In this document: positions 31,823 through 42,979 of the stretch, piece by piece
Layout of the letters: the number at the start of each line of letters is the position of its first letter
Position numbering within the stretch: the stretch's first letter is position 1
NCBI GenBank assembly: GCA_959347315.1
Contig: OY365817.1
Location: forward strand, 7,313,731-7,377,730
Direction: 5' to 3'
Length of the DNA stretch: 64,000 bases
From: Bimastos eiseni
Lineage: Eukaryota; Annelida; Clitellata; Crassiclitellata; Lumbricidae
Position numbers and translations under genes: made by a program
The notes under the pieces: model-generated
Database searches by the model: none
What the model was told of the DNA's origin: nothing
Seen by the model: only the letters and a program-made list of their open reading frames with translations

Positions 31823-32520
31823 TCCCAACCTGTGGCCCGCGGGCCAAAAGTGGCCCGCCAGGCTTCAAAAAGTGGCAACGAGACCTATCAAAAATATAAA
31901 AAAAATATACGTGCAAAAATGAATATTTGACAGAATAATTATTTTCTATTATAAATTATTATGTTCTGTTGACGTTTATAAGCAACATCAAATAGTTACA
32001 AATTCATTGTAGTTCAATTTTAACAATTATAGGCCTATATGTTTTAGTAAGCCTACATCTCTAGTCACGGAGTTAGTCTATGCCAGCAAGCAGCCGCTAA
32101 TAGGCTACTTAAGTATTCTTTCTTGCGTAAGCGCCGCTAGGTTCTTTGGTCTATGTTCAACACATGTATACATTTGATTCGCTATTTGAAAACTTGCGAT
32201 CTTTTGCCCAGCGTTATGTTTGCCTGCTTGGCAGTGATGGGCACCAAATATCTGACAAGTAGTCAAAACTACTTCCTAACTACTTTCAAAATATGTAGTT
32301 ATAACTACAATTTAACTGCTTTAGATGACAAGTAGTTATAACTACTTTTGTAACTACCACATAGGTAGCTAACTACTTTTACAACTACTTTGTTAATGTT
32401 ATGTCATGGTCAGAGCTGTTAACAATACTGGAATAAAGTATTGCAATACCAATACCAATACTTTTTCTTAAAAGTATTGCGATACCAATACCAATACTTT
32501 CACCAATACTTTTTGACAAA
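31823..32520. mobile_element. Cluster of hAT-like 5' termini
   Basis: Three starts beginning CAG: 31823 (CAGCGATTCCCAACCTGTGG with GGCCCGCGGGCC), 32232 (CAGTGATGGGCAC, then AAGTAGTTATAACTAC palindromes) and 32411 (CAGAGCTGTTAACAATACTG with AATACCAATACC repeats). Matching right ends were not found, so these look like fragments. Confidence 0.4.
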
Positions 32521-32720
32521 CAAATTTCTTGTTTACTCACACAAAACATGTGCTAAAGAAAAAGAAGCATAATTACACTATTAGTTTTACATGAAAAAAA
32601 TCAGTAAACTAGAATTACAATTATTATTTTCACAACTCTGTATAATTACAAAAATATTTCTTACTTAAAAAATCACAATAACTACAATTATTATAAAAAT
32701 TGTTATTTTCAAAAATACTC

Positions 32721-32985
32721 AAGCGTGCTACACCATGACCTATCGGTAATGCGCTTGCTCACATAGCATGCGGTTGCGAGTTCGACTCCGTGTAACGACG
32801 ACCCTTGGGCAAGTTGTTTGCGAACACATGCCTCTGTCACCAAGCAGTAAGCTGGGAAGTAAACGGCAAGTCCTGCGATATCACTGTGTCCAGGACCTTG
32901 GGATTCGTCCATTGCCGGCTCAAGGGCCTATAGGAAAAAGAGATAAGCACCTTTCCAACGTTACCTATGGAATATGGGGTTGACT
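32721..32985 (+). repeat. tRNA-derived SINE (second family)
   Basis: A-box-like GACCTATCGGTAATGCG and a near-perfect B box GAGTTCGACTCC (32778-32789), then a body with GGGCAAGTTGTTTGCG and GGACCTTGGGATTCG. It differs from the 18760 SINE body. A T-loop consensus this good means it may be young. Confidence 0.7.
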
Positions 32986-33045
32986 TTACTACTCAATGAT
33001 GTGCGTAGAGGGGGAAATTCGAATTTAATTATAAGATTCAAAGAG

Positions 33046-33243
33046 CCTATACGCGGCCACTTCAAATGACTCTGAGGCGATCGTCGACCTCAGGCCAAAC
33101 AAAGTGGACGTCTGCTAAAATGTCAGAGCTCTAGCTATAACTTATAGTGAGAGCCAAAAACCTATATAAGGCCACTTCAAACGACTCTGAGGCGATCGAC
33201 TACCTCAGGCCAAATAAAGTGGTTCGTCTGCTAAAATGTCTTA
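33046..33243 (+). repeat. Two-copy ~115-bp tandem duplication
   Basis: 33046-33125 and 33161-33238 share GGCCACTTCAAA, GACTCTGAGGCGATCG, CCTCAGGCCAAA and GTCTGCTAAAATGTC with small differences. Confidence 0.85.
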
Positions 33244-33305
33244 CTATACTCTATAAGCTAACTCTGCAACTCTAGACTGTATCACCGTATCTCACCTCTC
33301 GTTCT

Positions 33306-33306
<1 letters not shown>

Positions 33307-33383
<77 letters not shown>
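33307..33383. repeat. (GT)n microsatellite
   Basis: A nearly pure GT run of about 76 bp. Confidence 0.98.
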
Positions 33384-33386
<3 letters not shown>

Positions 33387-33483
33387 TAAGTTTATTTAAC
33401 GACGCATCCATGACAAGGATGATATGCGTCTCTTTCTGACACCGGCCGCGCTTCTTCTACTTCTCGTCCGTTGCTGCTCTCTT

Positions 33484-33503
33484 ACAGAGAGAGAATGAGA
33501 GAA

Positions 33504-33541
<38 letters not shown>

Positions 33542-33545
33542 CGAC
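33484..33545. repeat. (GA)n/(CAGA)n microsatellite
   Basis: GAGA-rich run grading into perfect CAGA tetramers. Confidence 0.95.
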
Positions 33546-34297
33546 AGATCAATGTTCTCATAATTAAGCTGAGACTAAGACAATTTAAACCCATTGAGTC
33601 TCAAGGTAATAGCTGCTCATTTCTTTTGAGGGACGGTTGTTGGCATAGTCTTCTTTTGTTGTTTATAATCTATAAGATAAACTAATATTTCAAATATAAA
33701 TACGGTTTTAACAGACGACATAGGCCGACCTAATGTCAACGGACGTGTGTTAAATCATAGGCCTACCATAGTTAATTAAGTAAATTCCAAATCAGTGGCC
33801 GTAGAGTTGCTGTGCAGCTGTGGAGACCCAAAGGGATCACGAGGCGGAACATCCGCTAAGAAGAAGACCTCTGAACAACATTACAGTAATAGGCCTAACA
33901 GTAAACTCCACATTTCTAAGGCGCAACGCTAAAGTTAAGTTCAGGGCACCAACTTATTCACGAACGTTGCGTCGTGTCATATGGATTGTCTTGATATATC
34001 AAGTGATTCGTCTGTCTCGTCGTTGCCAATGTCTTAGACCGTCACCGTTGCAGATCAGACACTTGCATCATTATTGTAGCAAGCGAGAGTTCTAGACTTA
34101 ACTATGAGTCCAATTCTTTGATGAACAGGAATCCGTTGTGATTGTTTGAGCACAGATCTCATATGTTCATATTGGATGCGGCCTAGACTACGAGTTATGA
34201 ATTCTCTGCAGCTTTAGCATGTTTGACTTATTAATACCAGAAGGAATCAAGTTATAGTAATCTAGGCGACTGAAAACCAATGTCCTTTGACATTGAA

Positions 34298-34375
34298 TTT
34301 ATATGAATTTGAATTTATATGAATTTGAATTTATATGAATTTGAATTTATATGAATTTGAATTTATATGAATTTA
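34298..34375. repeat. 16-bp AT-rich minisatellite
   Basis: Five head-to-tail copies of AATTTATATGAATTTG. Confidence 0.95.
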
Positions 34376-34937
34376 ATATATCGCCCCTTCAAGACGACTA
34401 CTCAGAGGCGCTCAGATAGACCTAGAGACAGACATGACTTCATTATGGAGATGGCTTCATACGGGAAGGCTGTTAACTGGTTCCGTCTCTCTCTCAAAGC
34501 ATCGGCGATGTCAAATGGTAATGTACTTCGATTCAGATTAACGTAACCGAGCATTGGATTTGAGGCTACCATTAAACTTCTATACACACCAGAGCGCATT
34601 CGTAATTTTATTTATGGGATTGAATATGTTGCATAAGGCTGTGTCTTTGGCTCAAGCTGACTGCGAATTGAGGCAAAGTTCATGGCATTGCAAGTGCCGA
34701 TAAGGCAACTGCAGTGGTGCCATCGATTGTGGTCTTGGTAGTGTGTGTGTGTGGTGGTGTGTGTGTGGTTGTATGGTGGTGATAATAGTGGTGGTGTGGT
34801 GTTGGTGGTGTTAGTGGCCGTTGTGGGCTGGTTCGTCGTTTAGTCGGGAGATGGCTTGGCATATAAATAAAGCGTCATTGAATGGTTACCACTGGTTACA
34901 GTTTCAGCTAAAAGACAAGGTAAGCGATATTGAGACA

Positions 34938-35255
34938 GACGACAGACAGAGGCAGGCAGAGATACAGAAACGGAAATACAGACAGACATACAGACAGATG
35001 CAGACAGAGATACAAAGACGGATATAGATACAGACATACAGACAGATGCAGACAGAGATACAGGGACGGATATACAGACAGACATACAGACAGATAGACA
35101 GACGGACTGACAGACAGACAGATAGACAGACGGACTGACAGACAGACAGATAGACAGACGGACTGACAGACAGACAGATAGACAGACGGACAGACAGACA
35201 GATAGACAGACGGACTGACAGACAGACAGATAGACAGACGGACTGACAGACAGAT
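34938..35255. repeat. CAGA/TAGA array with 28-bp higher-order unit
   Basis: Imperfect CAGA repeats. From about 35085 they settle into a 28-bp unit, containing GATAGACAGACGGACTGAC, repeated about six times. Confidence 0.95.
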
Positions 35256-35264
35256 GAAGCCTAT

Positions 35265-35729
35265 TGCCTGTTGGCAGTAACCACTGCTGCTGCTGCTGTC
35301 TGTCGTGCGATCCATTTGAAGCGTCGTCGTCGTATCGATCGTCTGCTGCTTCATCCATCCACTGCCAACCCCAGTCTCAGCCTCAGCCTCTGCAGCCCAA
35401 CCATCGTCAGCCAAGGCATCTGCAGCAGCAGCAGCCGGAACGCATAAGCACGGGGTACGACCATTAATTGGCATCGTTATAAGATGCAGAAGGACAGCGC
35501 CGCCCCATTGCCTTTGCCTGAGCAGCCGACGGCACAGAATAGGAAGGCCAGCATCGATACCAGCAGCCGCAGCCGCAGCCGCAGCAGCAGCAGCAGCAGC
35601 AGTCCAGCTGTGGTTCCTTGTCTATATGCGTCGTCGAGAGTTTTCTCGGCTTGTATGTCTAGTGCAAGGACAGCTGCTGTCAGTACGTATCCGATTCTTG
35701 TACTATCATAACTGATCCCAACTGTCAGG
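35265..35729 (+). promoter_or_regulatory. CAG-rich segment, candidate untranslated exon or promoter
   Basis: GC-richer than its surroundings, with CTGCTG and CAGCAG/CAGCCG runs and two short open frames rich in Gln/Ser. It ends in a good splice donor, CTGTCAG|GTAAAC (35723-35735). Because synapsin coding starts with a splice acceptor at 42641, an upstream 5' UTR exon must exist; this is one candidate. Inference only. Confidence 0.25.
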
Positions 35730-36155
35730 TAAACCTACTCTATATTTATCGGTGTCTATACGTAATTCTATGCTTCCATTGCCTTCGTCTCCGTGTAGCT
35801 CAGCAATGCGTGATGTGTGGTCGAACAGAGGCAGATCATCGCAGTAGCTTCATATCACCTCTGCGTTCAACGTTCGATATATTCCAGTCAGTGTTGCGCT
35901 GAAATCAACGATTGTTTGGTTGTCAACGTGAGAGGAGGTGGAGGACAGATCGTGGTCGTATTCATATGGTTGAGCCTCAGGCTGAGTGATCATTCAGCCA
36001 CCAGAGCAACGCCCCTCCTTAGCTGATGACTCACATTAATGGATCTATGTGTCGAATACAATGAAAGTTTATCCGTCACACCTCATCATTAGAGTATATC
36101 ATTTGTTCACCTATAGATTTGTTTTCTTACTCAACCTTCTAGTCAACAGTAACTA

Positions 36156-36289
36156 TGGCAGCAGCCGCAGTTGTTGTAATTGTAGTAGAAGTAGTAGTAG
36201 AAAATGAAATGGAAGTGGTGGAAGTGGAAGTAGTAATAGAAGTAGTAGTAGTAGTAGTGATAGTAGTAGGCCTAGTAGTAGTAATAGCT

Positions 36290-36347
<58 letters not shown>

Positions 36348-36445
36348 GGGAAGTAGTTGTGGGAAGCGAGAGGTGGAGTAGGGGAAGTAGTAGTAGTAGG
36401 AGAAGTAGGTGGAGTAGTAGTAGTGGTAGTATTATAATAGTGTAG
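36156..36445. repeat. (GTA)n microsatellite
   Basis: Long imperfect GTA run with a pure stretch 36266-36345. Both strands are open in some frames, purely as an artefact. Confidence 0.97.
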
Positions 36446-37294
36446 ATAGTAGGAGTGGTAATCGCCAAAATCGTAATTGCAATCATAATCTCCTTAAGCG
36501 CCACTCCAAAGTCAAACGCGGGGCACCAGCGGCACTTTATTCACGAGTGCTGCGTTAAGTCATGGAGCTGCCCGAAGGTTAGTGCGAAGGAAGTCCGAGT
36601 TCGGTTTCAAGAGAGTCAGAGGAGGCAGAGTAGCTGTTAAGGCAGTTTAGGTCGAGAATTGGAAGGTAGACGACCAGATGAATTGGGGTGAAAGTTATTT
36701 AGGAGGCGAGATTTAATTTTAAAGTGAAATAAGGCTCGGGGGTGATGAAGTCTGAGCCGTATAATGGCGGTGAGGGTTTAACAGGCTTTGAGGTATTAAG
36801 TGAACCAAGAATGTCAGCAGTATGGTTGCATAGTAGCGCAATAGCAATCATAAAGCAATTGGTGAAGCCTTCATGACCGACTGCTGAACAATGCCGCTGT
36901 AAAATTAGTCAATCTACCAATTAATCATTTTATTGATATACTGTAAGCCGACGTAATTAAAAATATAGATTTAATAATTAATGAAAGAAGAGAAAGTAAT
37001 CGACGGAGGTTCAAAGGGAAGAAATGAAGAAAACCCTAAGGAACCAACGAGGTCCCCCTTCACACTTAGAAATACAAGCAGCGATTAAAACGAGGTAGAC
37101 TCAGGTAGTACGATAATAGCTTTATTTCCTAACTAGATAAAAACATACGAGCACCTCACTTATGAAGAGTGTTTAAGTAATAGACGTTTGTCATCATAGG
37201 CAACATAGCTAATTGCACTGGCCTCATGTACAGCAGACCAATCGGTTTGCCCTAGAGTCCTTAGACGGTATTTAAGTATGAGTTTAGTATAAAG
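36446..37294. other. Intergenic, no gene seen
   Basis: AT-rich with no recognisable content. Confidence 0.5.
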
Positions 37295-38630
37295 CCCCCG
37301 TCACTCTAGACCCCGATCTCACTACGCTTCGAACGAACGATCTAAAATCAAGAATGCTGCGAACGTGGTGAGGTCAGGGTTGTTTACTGTAAAATTTCAG
37401 ATAACAAACTGTAAAAACACAGTCACACCAGGCCCCGATCTCACTACGATTCCATCACGCTCATAGAACGTGGTGGAAACGTGTAGTACGCAGTGGAACC
37501 GCAGTTCGATCTTCTATGAACGTATTGTAATCTTGATCGAACGTGGCGCCGTCTCCATGAGCTTGGAGCGCGTGGCAACATTTTTAACATGTTAAAGAAA
37601 ACGTAGTGCGAGCGTGGTGGAAAGAAGCGCAGTGCGATCGCATTAGAGTGTGTTGGAGGTAGCAACAATTGGCTTCCGATCTGAGCACGATGTCGTTACT
37701 TTGTATGTAATACAATGTATGCATGCATTTATGTGTGTACTTACACATACGTATAAAATAAACGACTAATTATCCTGTCGTACCGCAGGCATAGTGGGGC
37801 AAAAATCGCAATCTCAGAAAGTTTTCATTTCATTTCATATTTCTGAAATACAGCCGAAATTACTTCAAATGACAAACACCTCTCCAAATAGTCATCATGA
37901 CACATATGTCTTGAAAATTTAATACTACTACTACTACTACTAATAGGGCCTATCACTACAATCAATACAGTGCAGCACAACACCTCCAATCACTTGTTCA
38001 ATAAATGTTCCATTATCATAATATTGTATTATGTGTCCACTGTCCAACGTCAAAGGCATTTTCGAACATGCGTCCGTCTTCATCGTAGCATACAGGCCTG
38101 CATCCTCCTCAGCATGAGGATGGCTTGGTATTCCAGGGATTCGAGTTGTCCTTGTAGAAGTAACATGTTTCATCCATGGCTGACACTGTACTATTTGTGT
38201 TGCACCCCTATTTGTGCCACAGTATTATAGTGGTTGAAATGAGCGTGGTAGTAACGCGGGTTATACGTTATGAGAACGTCACAGCGGCCTTGTCTGCGCG
38301 CGTTAACGTTGCACAAACTTATTACGAACGGGTCGAGCCTGAGTGACGCATTATGGTCATAGCGACAGCGTGGTCAGGTCGCAGAGACATCGCCGTGGGC
38401 GTGATGTAAAATTAACGACATCGTGCTCAGATCGGGAAGCCTCTTTCCGCCACGCTCGTTTTTTAAATATCTTCAACATTTGACCACGCGTTCCACGCTC
38501 ATGGTGACAGCGCAACGCACGCAAGATGTTCATAGAAGATCGAACTGCAGTTCTACTGCTTTCTACACGTTTCCACCACGCTCTACGAGCGTGATGGGAG
38601 CGTTGTGAGATGGAGGCCTGGTGACGGGGG
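37295..38630. mobile_element. Fold-back element with ~230-bp inverted arms
   Basis: The right arm 38413-38630 reads, in reverse, CCCCCGTCACCAGGCC..., GTGGTGGAAACGTGTAG, GCAGTTCGATCTTCTATGAAC and GATCTGAGCACGATGTCG. The same blocks occur in order at 37433-37693. The left end has an extra partial copy (37295-37345, CCCCCGTCAC then CCCCGATCTCACTACG). Possible flanking TATAAAG/TATTAGG. No transposase inside. Confidence 0.75.
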
Positions 38631-38829
38631 TATTAGGGTCGATACAACGAGCTTGCGTGATGGAGGATGGAGGATGGAATGATAGGATCAGGTCTCTGGT
38701 GGAAAGTTTTGGATCAACTTCCCATGCCGCGATGGGAAATTGATCCAAGATGTCATCAACCAATATTATAGAATCCCAATAGTACCTTGGTTCAAAGGTC
38801 GTTTCCTGGGGTGAGATGTCACGGTGCCG

Positions 38830-39140
38830 GATAAATTTGCAGCATCACAAAACGCAAGTGCCAAGCTGAAAAGCAGCTCATAACGAGGAATGCAGATATG
38901 CTGCTATCTCCCAGTCACACCATTCATCCCTGTTGCAGTCGAAATGGCAGAAAGCAGGCACATAGAGTCACTGGGGATTGTTCAAGATCTAGGACGCAAG
39001 ATTTCTTCAGCGACAGGTAACCAGCGTGAGACCATCCATCTGCTCCAGCGCTTATCCATCGCCCTTCAAATTGGAAACCCTCCGTCTGTTTTATGGACTT
39101 TGGATTGGAAGAGTCAAGGAACCGAGTGGTCCATCTAGGA
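38830..39140 (+). pseudogene. Possible LINE ORF2 C-terminal fragment
   Basis: Reads TGNQRETIHLLQRLSIALQI then GN. This recalls the TGDxRExxxLxQRLSxAxQRGN tail of some non-LTR polyproteins. The upstream frame is not conserved. Tentative. Confidence 0.35.
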
Positions 39141-42100
39141 CTCAATGATGGCTTTGCATAATGTTGAAATCGATTAACCCTAGATCTGTGAACTGATATG
39201 AGTTTGTTGGCTTTAAACTAATAATTATAATATTAAGCCTATTATTTTTATTATTAAAATCAATTAATTAATGGTATCAATATATTACAAATATCAATTA
39301 AATAATTAATTAATGGAATCGATTTTACGATCCAAGTTAGTCGAACAGTTAGTACATGAAGGCCTATATACATGTTTTGTACATACAAATAAAAATGATC
39401 CTAGACGACGATGCCTGACCCTCCGGACAACCAATCTAATGCCTTACTATAAACGCTAAGTCCCTGAGAACCAAAGGGTATCCTCAGAAAAAGTTGCAAG
39501 GAAAATGTCGCGAATAAAAATGTCACTAGTAAAAGGTCGCAATTAATAAAGTCGCATCATAATAATGTCGTCGGTCAAAATGTCTCAAATAAATAAATCG
39601 CACGTTAATAACGTTAATGAATTCGCATGATAATGAAGTGGAATAGGTATACGCTAAGTCCGAAATAAAGAGAATTAAGGCTCGGTTGACTAATTAATTT
39701 CTTCTGTTGATGATTTGGCTTTGTTGTTTGTAAGGCGTCAGTTTCAGGCAAATAAGTCGCAATATAATCATATTGTGACGGAGTCGGTTCGTCACAAGAG
39801 TTTGGTAATTTACCATTTTTAATAAATATTGTTACTTCTTTTGTTTCATTAAATTTACTATGACCGCCAGTGGCGTGTTCGCCTACAGCAGGAGTGCAAA
39901 AAACCTTGTAAAATAAAAAAGTTGTTTTTTGTTTCTTAGCTTTATTTAGTTTCATATGGTTGTTTGGTTTTTAAATATCCTCTTAAACGTACAAAATTCT
40001 GTTCCACCTGCGCCAACTGACCGTACACTGTCGGTAGGAGGTCGAGTCTGAGTGGGAGAGGATTGGCCACTCACTCTCACAGGAACATGGCTTGCTTGAA
40101 AGTTAAGGGACTGCTCTTCTTGTTGCATGCATGATTAAATTTCAAAGTCCAAAGGCAGCTTATCCAAGGCTCCAAGCCACGTATTTCCATCATCAAGAAG
40201 CATAAAGCATCACGCAGACAGCTGTATTCACCACGATAGCAAAGTGTGTCAGTCTACGTAGAAATCTGGTCAAATATTGTGATGTATTGTTCACTGTTTA
40301 TAGCTAGCAACAAAAGTAAAAGTGATAATGACTAAGTGGTCATTATCACTAGGCCCTATATATGCGTTATAGACGCATTAGCACTGTGGACTGTGGTCTC
40401 TGTTCTTTAAGTTTGTAATTCTTGATCTATTTCTTTGACCATTATCACTGAATATTGACTTTGTGATACCGTTGACGCTTCTTTCATGGGTAGTTTGGTA
40501 TAAACTATAGTTAAAAAGACATAAAATTGTGTTTTAATTTGTTCTGTTACGTTTGAAATCGACAGAAATGAGTCGGTCAATACATTCACAATGGCAATTC
40601 CGGAATAATTCCGGAATTTTCCATAATAAAATTACGAATTCCGGAAAAAGATTTTGGTCCGGAATTACAATCTCAATTTATAAGCTTATCCACGTCTGTT
40701 TATATCTCTCCCAGTGACAAATGAGTCGATGATTGGAAACTAGATCTGAATTCTAATTTTGTGCTCGTATCCATATCAGTAGCCAATCGTCTGCAGGACC
40801 TTCCATAAATGTAATTCTCATGAATGCTTCGTTTCTGCCTGTTTTGTTGCGCTCCCAGTTGTGAGTTTGGGTTTTTGGCTTTGCGTTCATATTCTTCAAA
40901 TTAAGCTTATCGTTGCTTGTTTCGTTGATTATACTAATTTATAATTTAAAATAATTTAGAAAATCACTAGATTATGGCAATTAGAGATATCATATGAAAA
41001 TTAATATTAATTTAACCAACACATAAAAATACAATGACAAATATCGCCTGATAAAACAAATTAAAATAACAATAATAAACAAAAGATAGACCTTTAGGCT
41101 TACATGTATCTGCGACATGGTTAAAATTATTTAATTGTTTCACTTTAACTTTTATAGCGCTTTGACTCATTACCTATAGTCTAATTATATCTAGCTAAAA
41201 AATAAAGACGCTTGTTTAAACATGTAGCCCATTATTGTTTTAACTTAGCAGAATTATTATAACTGGTAATATTGCTAAGTGAAATGTCGGCTTTGCTAAT
41301 ATGTGGTTGCGATGTATAGTATGTACTCATAAATAGGAGAACCGTTCACAAATTTTACAAAATTATAAAATATGATTTATTTGGTAGCGCGGGGCCCAAG
41401 GCACGGGCCTCGCATGCATAGCCCTAAAAAGAGCACTGCCGGCCATTTCTCAGATGCAAGTTCTCTGACATTTCGTAACGATAAACAAGAGAAACCATAA
41501 GTTGTAGGGAATAAAATCAATGCAGACGATTTCTGTGTCCTCACCTGCATTCGAACAGAACTGGACAGCAGTTTAAAACTTTTAGTTCACCATGCAGAAC
41601 GTCCGAGGCACAAAGGTCGAACATTCCGCATTGTGTTCGCATCCATAACATTAAGGGTGTTCATGAAAATGGATGCTTGACGTTGAAGGCTTTTTAAAGT
41701 GCTGCTAAATAATTATTTGAACTAGTAAATCTGTTCAAAACTGCAAGTCGCAGATACTTTATGCCTTATAGAAATTGGTCAAAGCAAGTGAAAACGATAA
41801 GAAGGAGCCACGAAAATAACAGAAAAATTTTAATGATGTCTTGAGCAAAGGATGCGTGTTAGCAATTGTAGGGCCTTCAGAGGATAATATGAAGCTGAGG
41901 AGATTAAACAGAGATGACTAAAGAGAAGAAAGAGATCTGTCGAGAAGAGATGGTGTGGGTCGGCTGCATCCGATGCGGTCTCTTCTCTCTGGTCATCGCC
42001 TAGTGTTGTTTAGTTTCTGCATCAGGAGAATATAATAGTATGAATGGCTTCAGTTGTCAGTGGGGACTTCGCTGCTAGCTTTGAGCAGACCATTTAACGA

Positions 42101-42350
42101 ATGATTCAGTCGTGGGCGGCGTTGTCTCTCCTGCATAGTCTCCGAGGGCCTTGAATCACCAACAGAACCGGCGGAGAACAATACACATACCCTTATGAAA
42201 ACTCCCAATACGAACAGCAACAGTTGTAATCATAAACGCGACAGTTCTACAACGCCCACAAAGCACAGCCATGGCAGCCAGTGTATTCACAGGCTTTTAA
42301 TCAAATCACAATCGGTTTGCTGACTGATAAGGACTGAAGCTGATAAAGGA
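39141..42350. other. Intergenic, few features
   Basis: AT-rich. 39480-39615 has degenerate ATGTCGC/AAGTCGC repeats about 17 bp apart. 40592-40675 has five TTCCGGAA-like palindromes. A 113-codon open frame on the minus strand (39614-39955) matches nothing I recognise. No host gene seen. Confidence 0.45.
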
Positions 42351-42500
42351 AGTAATGTGTTTGCTGATGTGCATAAGAAAAAGATGATCGAGGATCTTGG
42401 AAATGTTATTGAAGTTGGAGATACTCAGACACATGTATGTCTGAAGTTAGACAAAGACATGCCTGAGCCTAAAAACAACACCTCAACTCATCAACCACCC

Positions 42501-42578
42501 CAAGCCATTGATCATATCAATCCATCAACCATATCAACCCATCAACCATATCAACCCATCAACCATATCAACCCATCA
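42501..42578 (+). repeat. 18-bp minisatellite next to the synapsin acceptor
   Basis: About four copies of CATCAACCATATCAACC(C/A), ending some 60 bp before the first synapsin coding exon. Confidence 0.9.
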
Positions 42579-42641
42579 GCCCCCTATAGAAATAAGCCAC
42601 TCCATTGCAGCCATTGTCTCTCTCTCTCTTCCTCTTCCAGG

Positions 42642-42979
42642 ATGGCTTTCAATTTTCGCGACGGGATTTCGACTGGTATGAACTACCTGCGTCGTCGGTT
42701 CAGCTCCAATGACCTCCAGGGTGACCTCCAAGACTCTGTCTCCGGAGCGTCTGGTGGCGCTGGTGCCTCAGACACGGGCGTCGGTGGAGGGGGGTTCAAC
42801 TTCAGCCTGCCAAAGAAGGGTCCGTCGCCGAGTGCCCCGAGTTCACCGTCGAAGAGCACGAGCGTGCAGGGCTTGGCCAGAGGTCTGTTCGGATCGTCAT
42901 CTGCCTCATCTCAGAAGCAGACCTACAACAAAGAACGATGCAAGACGCTGCTCGTCATAGACAATCCAAGCGTCGATTG
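42642..42979 (+). CDS. SYN: Synapsin first coding exon (domain A, linker, start of C)
   Basis: The exon opens at 42641, after the acceptor TCTCTCTTCCTCTTCCAG, and ATG follows at once. This gives [12 protein letters not shown] ahead of [13 protein letters not shown]. The vertebrate-like start would be the second Met at 42678. The frame stays open upstream without stop to at least 42357, so an unspliced longer N terminus is possible but less likely. Donor GTGAGT. Confidence 0.93.

Noticed and set aside
32721..32795. A tRNA gene on the plus strand
   Set aside because: Good B box but the stem ends do not pair and a SINE body follows.
34840..35474. Long Cys/Leu/Ser-rich minus-strand frames
   Set aside because: Translations of the CAGA/TAGA array; no real coding signal.
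36139..36504. Val-rich and Thr-rich open frames
   Set aside because: Artefacts of the (GTA)n repeat.
39614..39955. A 113-codon minus-strand frame as a gene
   Set aside because: No recognisable domain, AT-rich, no exon partners. Left as unknown.
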